Made by a program: the position numbers and the translations under genes | Assembly (NCBI GenBank): GCA_024401365.1 | Contig: JAKSLE010000007.1 | Location: 86,036-150,035 of the forward strand | Origin: Bacteroidales bacterium | GTDB lineage: Bacteria > Bacteroidota > Bacteroidia > Bacteroidales > Marinilabiliaceae | Reading direction: 5' to 3' | Length of the DNA stretch: 64,000 nt | Notes under the pieces: model-generated | Seen by the model: only the letters and a program-made list of their open reading frames with translations | The model's database searches: none | Told to the model about the DNA's origin: nothing | Shown here: in pieces, positions 10,407 to 19,979 of the stretch | Position numbering within the stretch: the stretch's first letter is position 1 | How the letters are laid out: each line of letters starts with the position of its first letter

Positions 10407-12221
10407 ATGATTAGGCTGTATAATAAGCTCATACAATTTTCTAAAGATTCGGCTGAACATATCACTGAACACCAGATGATGCAACACGAGGGACGTTATT
10501 TCGTCATTGCCCTTAGCTTCGTCGTAGGTCTGTGTAGTGGTATAGCAGCTGTAATACTTAAACACGCCATATCATTCGTCAAAGAGTTTGTTGTCGATAA
10601 TTTCGCTTCTCAGGATTACAACATCCTACTCCTCATCTCCCCTGCTATAGGTATCCTTATCTCTATGCTCCTTGTCAAATACGTAATCAGAGACAATCTA
10701 GGTCATGGCATCACAAAAATCCTATACGCAATTTCTAAAAACGGCAGCTCGCTCAAGAAACATCATAGCTACGCAAGTATAGTTACTAGTTCCTTTACCA
10801 TCGGCTTCGGTGGTTCAGTAGGAGCCGAGGCCCCTATCGCCCTCACAGGTGCTTGTCTGGGATCCAATATCGGTAAGTTCTTCCACCTGGATTACAAAAC
10901 CATAACCCTCCTCATGGCTTGTGGCGCCGCAGGAGGTATCGCAGGCGTATTCAAGGCTCCTATAGCTGGCATGATCTTTACCCTGGAGATCTTGATGCTC
11001 AATATCACATTGGCTAGCATCATCCCTCTCTTGGTCTCTGCTATCACTGCAACTAGTGTCACCTACTTCTTCCTAGGTCGCAGCGTTGAGTTCGGAGCAA
11101 ACCATGCAGCAACATTCGTCTTACATGATATTCCTTACTTTATCCTTTTCGGAATATTTACCGGCTTGGTCGCTCTTTCATTCACTCGCTCCCTTTGGTT
11201 CTTCGAGCGACGAATAGCAAAAGTAAAGAACACTTACACAAAATGGCTTATAGGTTCCCTTTTCTTGGGTCTCCTCATATTCCTCTTCCCTCCTCTCTAT
11301 GGTGAGGGTTACGGCACTATCGAGACTCTCCTCTCTGGTCAGATTTCTAACATCATCGAGGGATCTCCTCTCGCCATGCTGGGCTTCTCCGAGAGTACCG
11401 AGATGCTGGTATTGATTCTTTTCGCCCTCGGCGTAATAATATTCAAACCTTTTGCTACAGCTACCACTACCGGAGCTGGTGGTGTGGGTGGCACATTCGC
11501 CCCTTCTCTGTTCCTTGGTGGTGTATGTGGCTTCTTTTTCGTGGCAGCGCTCAACTACTCTGGAATGACCGAACTCTCCATCCCTTGTTTTACCCTAGTA
11601 GGAATGGCGGGCGTAATGAGCGGCGTAATGCATGCCCCTCTTACATCAATCTTCCTTATCGCAGAAATTACCAACGGTTACGAATTGCTCGTGCCTCTGA
11701 TGATAGTATCTACCGTCTCTCACGTCACAATGAGCTATTTCGAACCTAATAGCATATATACTAAGCCTTTGGCCGATAAGGGTGAATTGCTGACTCACGA
11801 ACGTGACAAGGCTGTACTGACCCTAATGAACCTCGATAACGTAATCGAGACCGACTTCGTAGTAGTCCGTTCCGACCAGACTTTGGGCGAGTTGGTAAAG
11901 GCTATCGCCAAATCACCACGTAACTTATTCCCCGTAGTTTCATCTCGAGGAGAACTTACAGGAGTGGTCCTCTTAAATGATATCCGTGACATAATGTTCA
12001 ACAGCGAAATGTACGACACAACATTCGTCCGCGATGTCATGACAATTCCTCCAGCCCTTATCCGCTCAGAGGAAACCATGGAGAGCGTGATGAATAAATT
12101 TGAATCAACAGGCGCATGGAACCTTCCCGTAGTACAGGGACACCATTATGTAGGATTCGTTTCCAAGAGTAAAATATTCTCGGTATACCGTCGAGTCCTC
12201 ACTCACGTTAGTTATGAATAG
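10407..12221 (+). CDS. ClC family chloride channel or H+/Cl- antiporter with CBS domains
   Basis: A 604-residue membrane protein. About ten or more hydrophobic helices fill residues 25-435 and carry the ClC signatures: GSVGAEAP (gating glutamate Glu141; the family's GxEGP appears here as GAEAP) and GAGGVGGTFAPSLFLGG, which helps form the anion site. The C-terminal about 140 residues form a pair of CBS domains (one near 465-525, one near 535-595), which usually sense nucleotides. The retained gating glutamate is compatible with H+/Cl- exchange, but channel and exchanger cannot be told apart from sequence. The stop overlaps the next start by 8 bases. Confidence 0.93.
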   Translation: MIRLYNKLIQFSKDSAEHITEHQMMQHEGRYFVIALSFVVGLCSGIAAVILKHAISFVKEFVVDNFASQDYNILLLISPAIGILISMLLVKYVIRDNLGHGITKILYAISKNGSSLKKHHSYASIVTSSFTIGFGGSVGAEAPIALTGACLGSNIGKFFHLDYKTITLLMACGAAGGIAGVFKAPIAGMIFTLEILMLNITLASIIPLLVSAITATSVTYFFLGRSVEFGANHAATFVLHDIPYFILFGIFTGLVALSFTRSLWFFERRIAKVKNTYTKWLIGSLFLGLLIFLFPPLYGEGYGTIETLLSGQISNIIEGSPLAMLGFSESTEMLVLILFALGVIIFKPFATATTTGAGGVGGTFAPSLFLGGVCGFFFVAALNYSGMTELSIPCFTLVGMAGVMSGVMHAPLTSIFLIAEITNGYELLVPLMIVSTVSHVTMSYFEPNSIYTKPLADKGELLTHERDKAVLTLMNLDNVIETDFVVVRSDQTLGELVKAIAKSPRNLFPVVSSRGELTGVVLLNDIRDIMFNSEMYDTTFVRDVMTIPPALIRSEETMESVMNKFESTGAWNLPVVQGHHYVGFVSKSKIFSVYRRVLTHVSYE

Positions 12222-13581
12222 CACACAAAGAAGCAGAACAATATCAATAGTCATTGCTCTGTTATACTTATGCCTGAATTGCTCGGCACAAGTATGGCAG
12301 AGTTCGTTGCATTCTGACATCGTCCGTAGAGTACACTATTCCGACATGACACTGGTATACATGACCGACCTCAGCATGGATAGCGTATACAAAGACCGAA
12401 TAAGCATATCCGACCAGTTCATAAAGGATACTCAACCGAAGTTCGACGATATGATAATGGAACTCATGGTAGTTCCTAAACCTCTTCATCTGACCTACAA
12501 GCCAACTAAGCCTCTACTCAAGAACATTATGCAGTTGGAGAATAGCTTCAAAAGCCTCACAACTGGTGATGAGTCTCGCGAATGGATTAAGCGTAATAGT
12601 ATGTCCTTGTCTGACATACGCCGCAAAGTTGCTGTCGAACACCCCGAAATGGTTAATACCACTTGGAGCGAAATACCTGAACCTTGGCGAAACATGAAGG
12701 AGGGTGAAAAAATGGAGCTTACAGATAATGACAACGTAACCCTAGCCGAAATGTTCCGCGAGGAGTTCCGAATGTCAAGCAACATGAAAACTCTCCCAAA
12801 AGAGAAAAAGGGACCTTGGGATGTCTCTGGTGAGGAAAACATGCAGTTATCTCAATTGTTCTTGGCCAACTGGATCAAGGGTGGTGAGAGTAATGTTACC
12901 CTATTGAGCGATATGCGAGCCAAAGCCGTCCTCACCTACAAACGTCATTCATGGGAAAATAGCGGAACCCACAAGGTTGGATTCACCCATACATCTACCC
13001 TAGGCACCAGAGTATCTAATGACGCTTTCGACCTCCAGTCGAAATACGGCTTCAAGGCTACAAAAAAGTGGTACTACTCTTTCATGACCACTTTCAAAAC
13101 CCAGATGTTCCGTAACTACGCAAGCAACGACAAAGAGAAGAAAAACCTCAAGAGTACTATGCTCTCCCCTGCATACTTGCAGTTAGTAGTGGGTATGGAT
13201 TATAAGGTGACTAACCTCAGCGTACTGCTCTCTCCTTATACCGCGTCTCTGACAATCGTAGCTGATACGGCTGATATCGACCAAACAAAGTATGGCGTCT
13301 CAAAGAATAGCCGCACTTCATGGGTCAACGGTTTCTCCGTCAATACCACATGGAAAAAAACTATCACATACGGCATTACATACTCTACCAAAATGGAGCT
13401 TTTCTACGAGTACTTTCACAAAAATGGACAGAAACGCTTCTCTTGGGAGAATGTGCTGGATATGCAAATCAACCGTTTCCTCACAACTCGATTGCTGACG
13501 GAACTGCGATACTACGATAACGAGAGCAAAAAATTCCAGTTCAAAGAAAACTTTAGTATCGCCTTCAAATATAAATTCTGA
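12214..13581 (+). CDS. DUF3078 exported protein, probable outer-membrane beta-barrel
   Basis: A 455-residue protein with an N-terminal signal peptide (hydrophobic segment ending in NCSAQ). The region LSQLFLANWIKGGESNVTLL (near residue 210) matches the conserved start of DUF3078, and the second half has alternating aromatic/polar strands ending in an aromatic residue (FKYKF), as expected for an outer-membrane barrel. DUF3078 has no established function. The N-terminal 200 residues form an extra helical region. The start codon lies within the end of the ClC gene, which suggests translational coupling. Confidence 0.75.
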   Translation: MNSTQRSRTISIVIALLYLCLNCSAQVWQSSLHSDIVRRVHYSDMTLVYMTDLSMDSVYKDRISISDQFIKDTQPKFDDMIMELMVVPKPLHLTYKPTKPLLKNIMQLENSFKSLTTGDESREWIKRNSMSLSDIRRKVAVEHPEMVNTTWSEIPEPWRNMKEGEKMELTDNDNVTLAEMFREEFRMSSNMKTLPKEKKGPWDVSGEENMQLSQLFLANWIKGGESNVTLLSDMRAKAVLTYKRHSWENSGTHKVGFTHTSTLGTRVSNDAFDLQSKYGFKATKKWYYSFMTTFKTQMFRNYASNDKEKKNLKSTMLSPAYLQLVVGMDYKVTNLSVLLSPYTASLTIVADTADIDQTKYGVSKNSRTSWVNGFSVNTTWKKTITYGITYSTKMELFYEYFHKNGQKRFSWENVLDMQINRFLTTRLLTELRYYDNESKKFQFKENFSIAFKYKF

Positions 13582-13606
13582 CAATCTTTTAGACTTTTCA
13601 CATATC

Positions 13607-14110
13607 ATGAATATCGAATTCCTGACCGTGGCTCGAGAGTATTGCTTACTCGTCGAGAATTGTCCTAAATACTCTCCAGCCGACTTCCGTAAGGTTGCTG
13701 CCCGTATGCTGGCTTACCTCTACGTTCGCGCTTCCGTCCTTCCCGAAAACGGAGAGGAGTTGCTCGAGGATGAAATGATGGAGTCGGTAGACGAATTCGA
13801 ATACCAAAATGTCTGGCAACAACTTACTGATAAGTTGGGCGACGATGACGCATACATCCGAGTCGTGGACATCCGCCGCGATGAAGAGGCTTGCCAGGCT
13901 TCTATTTCTGAGGATATGGCCGATATATACCAAAGCCTCAAGAATTACGTTTCTCGTTGCCAAATGGGAATAGACGAAATTTCTAATGATGCCGAAATTA
14001 TTGTGCGTAGAGAGTTCGCCGATTTCTGGGGAGCATCTCTTACTAGCGCTCTCATGGCTCTTCATGCAGCTAATACCTCCCTGTCAGAGGAGGATAATAT
14101 AGACGAATAA
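13607..14110 (+). CDS. DUF5063 domain protein
   Basis: A small acidic cytoplasmic protein of 167 residues, mainly helical, without signal peptide or membrane segment. Its opening (FLTVAREYCLLVENCPKYS) and the helical pattern fit DUF5063, a family of unknown function found in Bacteroidota. It sits 25 bases downstream of DUF3078 and 24 bases upstream of the helicase, so it is co-transcribed with both. In many relatives DUF5063 is, as I recall, next to a 3'-5' exonuclease gene; here that gene type is 29 kb away. Confidence 0.75.
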   Translation: MNIEFLTVAREYCLLVENCPKYSPADFRKVAARMLAYLYVRASVLPENGEELLEDEMMESVDEFEYQNVWQQLTDKLGDDDAYIRVVDIRRDEEACQASISEDMADIYQSLKNYVSRCQMGIDEISNDAEIIVRREFADFWGASLTSALMALHAANTSLSEEDNIDE

Positions 14111-14134
14111 TCCATAATCGCCCCACTGTTATCC

Positions 14135-16441
14135 ATGCCAAGCTACCTAGATTCTCTCAATGACGCACAACGTCAGGCTGTAATGGCTACCGAAGGCCCC
14201 GTGCAAGTTATCGCTGGCGCAGGTTCTGGTAAGACCCGAGTACTCACCATCCGTATAGCTCACCTCATCCAGAATGGCGTAAAACCATACAACATCCTCG
14301 CGCTGACTTTTACAAATAAAGCCGCACGAGAGATGAAGGATCGTATCGCAGCCATCGTAGGTCCTAATGCAGCTCAGAATATCTGGATGGGTACTTTCCA
14401 CTCCGTTTTCGCAAAGATCCTACGATACGAGGCTCAGCATATTGGATTTACCTCCGATTTTACCATATATGACCCAAAGGATGTCAAGCAGGTCCTACAT
14501 GGTATAATCAAAAATATGAATCTCGATTCTAACGATTATAAGGATTCGGCTGTAATCGGGGCAATTTCTACAGCTAAGAACGATCTCATATTCCCTAGCG
14601 ACTACCCCAAGGTGGAGGATTATATTCAGCGAGACAAGAATGGCGGCCGACCACAAATGGCCGAGTTATACTCTCGCTACATGCAGGAGTGCCGAAAAGC
14701 TAATGCAATGGATTTTGACGACTTGCTGCTGTACGCCTATACCCTCTTCAATAACAACCCCGAGATATTGGCTAAGTATCAGGATCGTTTCTTATATACT
14801 CTCGTAGATGAGTATCAGGATACCAATACTGTACAGTATAATATAGTACGCCGCCTTGTCGAAAAAATCAAGAACATTTGTATCGTGGGCGATGACGCTC
14901 AAAGCATATATAGCTTCCGAGGTGCTCGAATAGAGAATATCCTTCGCTTCCGCTCTGATTACCCTAATCACCAATTGTTCAAGTTGGAACAGAATTATCG
15001 TTCCACACAGACTATCGTCAACGCTGCCAACTCTCTTATATCTCACAATGTCGGACAGATACCTAAAAAGATTTTCTCTGAAGAAGAGGAGGGCGACAAG
15101 ATATTGGTTCGTGCTTCTGATAACGACAAGGAGGAGGCCGCATCTATCGTATCCGATATACTAGCTGGAATCCGACACGAAAACCAACACCCTAGCGACT
15201 ACGCTATCCTCTACCGCAATCACGCCCAGTCTCGCGAAATCGAGGAGACTCTTCGCCGCGCCAATATAGCTTACAAGGTATTCGGCGGCATATCGTTCTA
15301 CCAACGCGAGGAGGTAAAGGATATGCTGGCATATTGTCGATTGGCTGTCAATCCTCGCGACCATGCAGCTATGCGACGCGTATTCAATAAGCCTAAACGT
15401 GGAATCGGCGAAACAACTCAGGAGAAAATAGAGAACTACTCTATGCACTCAGGATACCCTATGTGGGATATCATCTGTAGCACCCCATCTCTCGAGGTGT
15501 GCGGTCTGGCATCCGCAACACAGAAGAAAATACAGGCGTTCGCAAAAATGATATGGGAATTCTACGAAATAGGTCAAAAGGTCGATGCCCATACTCTCAT
15601 GGTGGAGATAGCTAATAAAAGTGGCATAATGGCTGAACTGACGCTCCATAAGGATGACCCAGAGAATAAGGACCGCCTAGCTAATATATACGAACTCTTG
15701 GATGGCGTAAATGGCTACGTCAAACAACAGACTGAGGCGGGTGAGCCAACTTCCATGGATACATACCTCCAGGAGATTTCTCTCATGACCAATGAGGATA
15801 AGGCTGACCAGGATAAGTCTGTTACCGATTTCGTGTCCCTGATGACTGTCCATGCTTCAAAGGGCTTGGAGTTCAACAATATTGTAATAGCTGGCATGGA
15901 GGATGAAAAATTCCCAGGTACCCAATGTTCTGCTCAGGATCTGGAGGAGGAACGCCGACTATTATATGTCGCTATAACTCGTGCCCGTAAAAGCGTAAAA
16001 ATACACTACGCCCACAGAATAGTAGTCTTCGGACAGTTCAAAGATGGACACCCTAGCCGCTTCCTCAAGGATATAGATGACGAGTACATCGATAAATCTA
16101 TTACTCGTTCTACTAGCTTCCGCGTCCCATCGGGATTCCGCAAGCCGGATTTCCTCGAGCGACCAGCAGCGTCTACTCCTAAACCTTCATTCTCACCTAC
16201 GACCTCTACTCGTCTTCCTGCGGGCAACTTCCGTCCAGCACCTAAACCTAGCGCATCTCCGGCTTCTGGAGCGCCTTGTATGTTCGCTGTGGATGACCGC
16301 GTAGTTCATGACACTTTCGGCCGTGGTACCGTCCTCGAGGTCAATGGTTCGGGGTTGGATTCTAAATTACTGGTAAAATTTGATAACGGGCAGACAAAAC
16401 ATCTATTGCTCAAATTTGCCCGTCTGCGTAAAATACAATGA
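14135..16441 (+). CDS. uvrD: UvrD/PcrA-type superfamily 1 DNA helicase
   Basis: A 768-residue 3'-5' DNA helicase for repair and replication-fork maintenance. The Walker A motif GAGSGKT is at residues 28-34, the Walker B/motif II is VDEYQDTN, the Q-motif region (LNDAQRQAV) lies before it, and the motif VTDFVSLMTVHASKGLEF and the later VAITRARKSV match motifs V and VI. A proline- and serine-rich linker (about 660-715) precedes a small C-terminal beta domain (near 720-768), which in PcrA contacts RNA polymerase. The stop overlaps the trmO start by four bases. Confidence 0.95.
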   Translation: MPSYLDSLNDAQRQAVMATEGPVQVIAGAGSGKTRVLTIRIAHLIQNGVKPYNILALTFTNKAAREMKDRIAAIVGPNAAQNIWMGTFHSVFAKILRYEAQHIGFTSDFTIYDPKDVKQVLHGIIKNMNLDSNDYKDSAVIGAISTAKNDLIFPSDYPKVEDYIQRDKNGGRPQMAELYSRYMQECRKANAMDFDDLLLYAYTLFNNNPEILAKYQDRFLYTLVDEYQDTNTVQYNIVRRLVEKIKNICIVGDDAQSIYSFRGARIENILRFRSDYPNHQLFKLEQNYRSTQTIVNAANSLISHNVGQIPKKIFSEEEEGDKILVRASDNDKEEAASIVSDILAGIRHENQHPSDYAILYRNHAQSREIEETLRRANIAYKVFGGISFYQREEVKDMLAYCRLAVNPRDHAAMRRVFNKPKRGIGETTQEKIENYSMHSGYPMWDIICSTPSLEVCGLASATQKKIQAFAKMIWEFYEIGQKVDAHTLMVEIANKSGIMAELTLHKDDPENKDRLANIYELLDGVNGYVKQQTEAGEPTSMDTYLQEISLMTNEDKADQDKSVTDFVSLMTVHASKGLEFNNIVIAGMEDEKFPGTQCSAQDLEEERRLLYVAITRARKSVKIHYAHRIVVFGQFKDGHPSRFLKDIDDEYIDKSITRSTSFRVPSGFRKPDFLERPAASTPKPSFSPTTSTRLPAGNFRPAPKPSASPASGAPCMFAVDDRVVHDTFGRGTVLEVNGSGLDSKLLVKFDNGQTKHLLLKFARLRKIQ

Positions 16442-17133
16442 TAATCAACCCTATAGCCATATTCCACTCCCCCCTGACCTCTAAGTTTGGCATCCCTAAA
16501 CAGAGTGGTCTGGTGGAGAATATTTATGGAAGTATAGTCTTCGAACCTCAATACCGCAATGCTGATTATATCCGTGGCATGGAGGGGTACGATTACTTGT
16601 GGCTCGTATGGGAGTTTTCTGCGAATAAACATAAGGCTAATAGCCCCGTTGTTCGCCCCCCTGTCTTGGGCGGCAACGAAAAAATGGGGGTATTTGCAAC
16701 CCGCTCACCTTTTAGACCTAATCCGTTGGGCCTCTCTTCTGTCAAAATTGAGAATATCGACTACTCGTCCACAGTGGGTCCTACCATAATCGTATCTGGT
16801 GGAGACCTTATGGATGGCACTCCTATATATGACATCAAGCCTTATCTGCCTTTCACCGATGCTCACCCAGAGGCTAGAGGTGGCTTCAGCGCCGATCGTG
16901 GCTTGCATCTCTTGAAGGTGAATGTCAATGACTTACTCAAAAACCATTTTCACAATGAGCAACTTGATTCTCTATGCGCAATCCTGGCTCACGACCCTCG
17001 TCCTCAATACATAGAGGATTCCCCAAATCGTATATATGGCATGCCCTTCGCTGGCTTCGACATCCATTTTCGTGTAGTAAATGACACCGTCGACGTAATA
17101 GATATTGTCAAATTAACTACTCTAAATTCTTAA
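16438..17133 (+). CDS. trmO: tRNA (adenine(37)-N6)-methyltransferase TrmO (TsaA)
   Basis: A 231-residue protein of the TsaA/VirR/TrmO beta-barrel family, which methylates N6 of t6A37 in tRNA-Thr with S-adenosylmethionine. The hallmark GVFATRSPFRPNPLGLSSVK is present near residues 82-101, together with GGDLMDGTPIYDIKPYLP. The start ATG overlaps the helicase stop (ATGA), showing translational coupling. Length is close to the E. coli enzyme (235 residues). Confidence 0.92.
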   Translation: MIINPIAIFHSPLTSKFGIPKQSGLVENIYGSIVFEPQYRNADYIRGMEGYDYLWLVWEFSANKHKANSPVVRPPVLGGNEKMGVFATRSPFRPNPLGLSSVKIENIDYSSTVGPTIIVSGGDLMDGTPIYDIKPYLPFTDAHPEARGGFSADRGLHLLKVNVNDLLKNHFHNEQLDSLCAILAHDPRPQYIEDSPNRIYGMPFAGFDIHFRVVNDTVDVIDIVKLTTLNS

Positions 17134-17146
17134 AAAAACTAAATAG

Positions 17147-17179
17147 TTTCACGCTCATTATTCATTAGCATTACCTTTG
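17147..17179 (+). promoter_or_regulatory. promoter of the DUF5686 gene
   Basis: TACCTTTG (17172-17179) matches the -7 consensus exactly; a near -33 element TTTC lies at 17147-17150, 21 bases upstream. The ATG follows 13 bases after the -7 box, so the leader is very short. Confidence 0.65.
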
Positions 17180-17192
17180 TGACCATTAAGTT

Positions 17193-19754
17193 ATGAGAGT
17201 TCACTTAGGGAATATTATTTACACCGTCATACTGTGTGTGATATTTGCTATCACACCTTTTACCTCTGTTGTCGCTCAAGGGGGTAAGCAAATCACAATT
17301 AGTGGTGTAGTTACCGACGCAAATACTGGCGAGGCTCTCCCTCTGGCAAACGCTTACATTCCTCGTACTACCATTGGCGTCGTATCTGATTTCGACGGTA
17401 AATTCTCTATTACAATCCCAGAAAACACTGATAGCCTTGGATTTAATGTAATGGGATACGAGACTATGGTCCTCCCGCTCAAGCGCCTATCTCTCACAGA
17501 CGAGAATATCATCAAAATGCATGAACAGACTTTCGCTATCGGCGAAATAAAAGTTGCACCCGATGATCTCCCTAAACGTCTGATGCGCGAAGTGATACGT
17601 AACAAAAAACGAAATAACCCTTCTCGTTACAACCGTACCCAATTCGAAAAATACGTACGATGGGATTACGCTATCAATAATATATCTGAACGAACAGAGA
17701 ATACCCACCTCATCCGTGGAGCTAAGAACCTGATAATCACCGATACAGAGGATAGCTCTAGGTACCTGCCTGTCTATTTCTCCGAAACATTATCTCTTAA
17801 CGAGACTCAACGAGACCCTATCCGTTCTCGCTCAACTATCCTCGCAGATAATACCAAGGGTATCGATGTTTTTAAACAGTACGAAATTGGTGGATTTTCG
17901 TCTGCACTCGACATGGAGGTCTCTTTCTACGACGATGTAGTCAAAATTATGGGAGTCCCTTTTGTCAGCCCAATATCCGACAAGGCTATGACATTTTATA
18001 AATACTATGTCGTGGATTCTTGTATGGTATCAAATAGCGAATTGTCTAATAATCCAAATATCGACAACCCTTCCGACTCTATCCGTGTCTACACCTTGAA
18101 GTTCAAGCCTAAAACAGAGGGCAATAAGACTTTCGAGGGTACAATGGATGTCGAGACTAAATACCATTCCATCCGTCGCGTCAACGCCCAGATGCCAAAG
18201 TGGACTAATATCAACTTTGTAAAAAAACTTACTCTAGGTGCCACTTACCAAATAGTGAACGACTCTTTGCCTTTCTATGGTACCAACGAAATGCAGGTTC
18301 ACGTGGATTATATGCCTGTCAATTCCGACAAAAAACGTCTCGAAATCAGAGCCCACATGTTCAACTCGCAGCAGAAGGTACAGGTGGGAATGACAGATAC
18401 ATTGTCTCTGAGCGCCCGTGGTTTACAGTATGAGACTCTTAAAGATAAGAACTACCGTACAAAAAATGACGACTTCTGGGACGAACACCGCCATGTGGCT
18501 TTCGATGCAGAGGAACAACGTATAAATCAGACCATCGATTCTATCAATAACGTCAAGAGCGTACGTGCTTTCAATAATTTGGCAAAACTTGCCCTCAACG
18601 GATTCCTCGACGTGGGCTCTGTGGAACTTGGTCCTTATAATGAGGTGTTCAATACCAACAAAATAGAGGGTGTACATCTCGGCATGGGCCTCCGAACAAG
18701 TAAGGAGGTGAGCGAAAACTGGATGCTCATGGGTGCCATCGGATATGGCTTCAAGAGCAATCGCCCTACTTACCTGGCCTCTATAGGTTACCGCTTCGAC
18801 ACCCAGTTCCGACGCACTATCATGGCTAGTTACTACGATCGCATAGTCCGCGTAGGCGAAAACGAAAATATCTTGTACCTCTACGAGAATATGCTGACTA
18901 CCAGCGAAAATAATGTTATCGCTCAACTTTTCAAACGCGAAGAGATTGATGAACTGATGTATGAACGAAAATCACAGCTACAGTACGACCGCGAGTGGAG
19001 AACGGGATTGACAAGCCGCCTTTCGGTGCATCACCTCGAGCAGGAGAGCCCTAAGTACTACCCTTTTACTCTCAACGGCAAACAAATACACCGAGTATCT
19101 AAAGATGAGGCGTCGCTCGATGTCCGATTCTCTTTCCGCGAGAAGTTCATCGATGATGGTATGCAGCGCCTGTATATGTCTACCGATTTCCCTATCTTCC
19201 ATCTCACATACGCCTTGGGTCGCGTTTCGGCTGGAGATACAAAATCTAAATACCAACGTATCCACACAACTGTCAAGCAGTACCTATATATAGGCCCAAC
19301 TGAATTGGATTATGCCGTGGAGGCTGGCGCTTATTTCGGCGACCCTCTCCCTTATTCAACGCTGTACATCCCTCGTGGCAACAAGACGTATGGTTTCTAT
19401 AGGTACGACTTCAATATGATGGATTATATGGAGTTCGCAGCAGATAGATATGCTAGCGTCTTTGTCGATTATTTCTTAGGTGGCTTGCTTTTCAATAAAA
19501 TGGGCAACTTGCGCAAACTTGGACTTCGCGAGGTAATAGGCTTCAAGGCTATGATAGCTAATTTCGACAATCGCCACCTGTCAGCCATGGATCTCCCCGA
19601 TAAAATGCAGGGAGCTAAAGACCCTTACCTCGAAATCAATGTGGGTATCGACAACGTACTTCGTTTCTTCCGATTCGATGCCGTTTGGCGCGTCAACGAC
19701 AAAGTCCACAAGAACCCTGTGGGTATCCGCGCCCAGTTCAATTTCAAGTTGTAG
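17193..19754 (+). CDS. DUF5686 outer-membrane protein with N-terminal carboxypeptidase-like regulatory domain
   Basis: An 853-residue exported protein. After a signal peptide (ending near VVAQGG) comes a CarboxypepD_reg-like beta-sandwich (about 33-110, with GVVTDANTGEALPLANAYI), the same fold that opens many TonB-dependent transporters. The rest is DUF5686, with long beta-rich stretches and a C-terminal phenylalanine-containing strand (RAQFNFKL), as in outer-membrane barrels. No TonB box or plug domain is recognised. DUF5686 function is not established. It has its own promoter. Confidence 0.85.
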   Translation: MRVHLGNIIYTVILCVIFAITPFTSVVAQGGKQITISGVVTDANTGEALPLANAYIPRTTIGVVSDFDGKFSITIPENTDSLGFNVMGYETMVLPLKRLSLTDENIIKMHEQTFAIGEIKVAPDDLPKRLMREVIRNKKRNNPSRYNRTQFEKYVRWDYAINNISERTENTHLIRGAKNLIITDTEDSSRYLPVYFSETLSLNETQRDPIRSRSTILADNTKGIDVFKQYEIGGFSSALDMEVSFYDDVVKIMGVPFVSPISDKAMTFYKYYVVDSCMVSNSELSNNPNIDNPSDSIRVYTLKFKPKTEGNKTFEGTMDVETKYHSIRRVNAQMPKWTNINFVKKLTLGATYQIVNDSLPFYGTNEMQVHVDYMPVNSDKKRLEIRAHMFNSQQKVQVGMTDTLSLSARGLQYETLKDKNYRTKNDDFWDEHRHVAFDAEEQRINQTIDSINNVKSVRAFNNLAKLALNGFLDVGSVELGPYNEVFNTNKIEGVHLGMGLRTSKEVSENWMLMGAIGYGFKSNRPTYLASIGYRFDTQFRRTIMASYYDRIVRVGENENILYLYENMLTTSENNVIAQLFKREEIDELMYERKSQLQYDREWRTGLTSRLSVHHLEQESPKYYPFTLNGKQIHRVSKDEASLDVRFSFREKFIDDGMQRLYMSTDFPIFHLTYALGRVSAGDTKSKYQRIHTTVKQYLYIGPTELDYAVEAGAYFGDPLPYSTLYIPRGNKTYGFYRYDFNMMDYMEFAADRYASVFVDYFLGGLLFNKMGNLRKLGLREVIGFKAMIANFDNRHLSAMDLPDKMQGAKDPYLEINVGIDNVLRFFRFDAVWRVNDKVHKNPVGIRAQFNFKL

Positions 19755-19825
19755 TCGTCAAAGATTCCACACTACAACAATCCAAATAATTATTATTCAA
19801 ATCTTCACCGCAAGATCTCCGTATA

Positions 19826-19864
19826 CTCTATATATGCTCTATATACACAGTATATATACAGACA
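19826..19864. repeat. dispersed intergenic repeat, divergent copy
   Basis: The gap between DUF5686 and the pseudouridine synthase contains CTCTATATATGCTCTATATA followed by a second TATATATACAGAC. It resembles 37785-37824 (TCTATATACGCTCTATATAA, then ACTATACAGAGAC) and more loosely the CTTAACGCTC family at 5276 and 63600. It is non-coding. Confidence 0.5.
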
Positions 19865-19924
19865 ATACCCTCAGCCAAGGTCTTTCACCAAACAAAAGTT
19901 ATAAAAATACAAACAACAGCGCCC

Positions 19925-19958
19925 TTTGTATAACAAAGAGAAAAAAACACTACTTTTG
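19925..19958 (+). promoter_or_regulatory. promoter of the RluA-family gene
   Basis: TACTTTTG (19951-19958) is an exact -7 match; TTTG lies at 19925-19928 with a slightly long spacer of 22. Because transcription should start near 19964, the upstream start codon at 19926 cannot be used and the ATG at 19980 is the start. Confidence 0.65.
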
Positions 19959-19979
19959 CATCTCAAACTATCAGATATA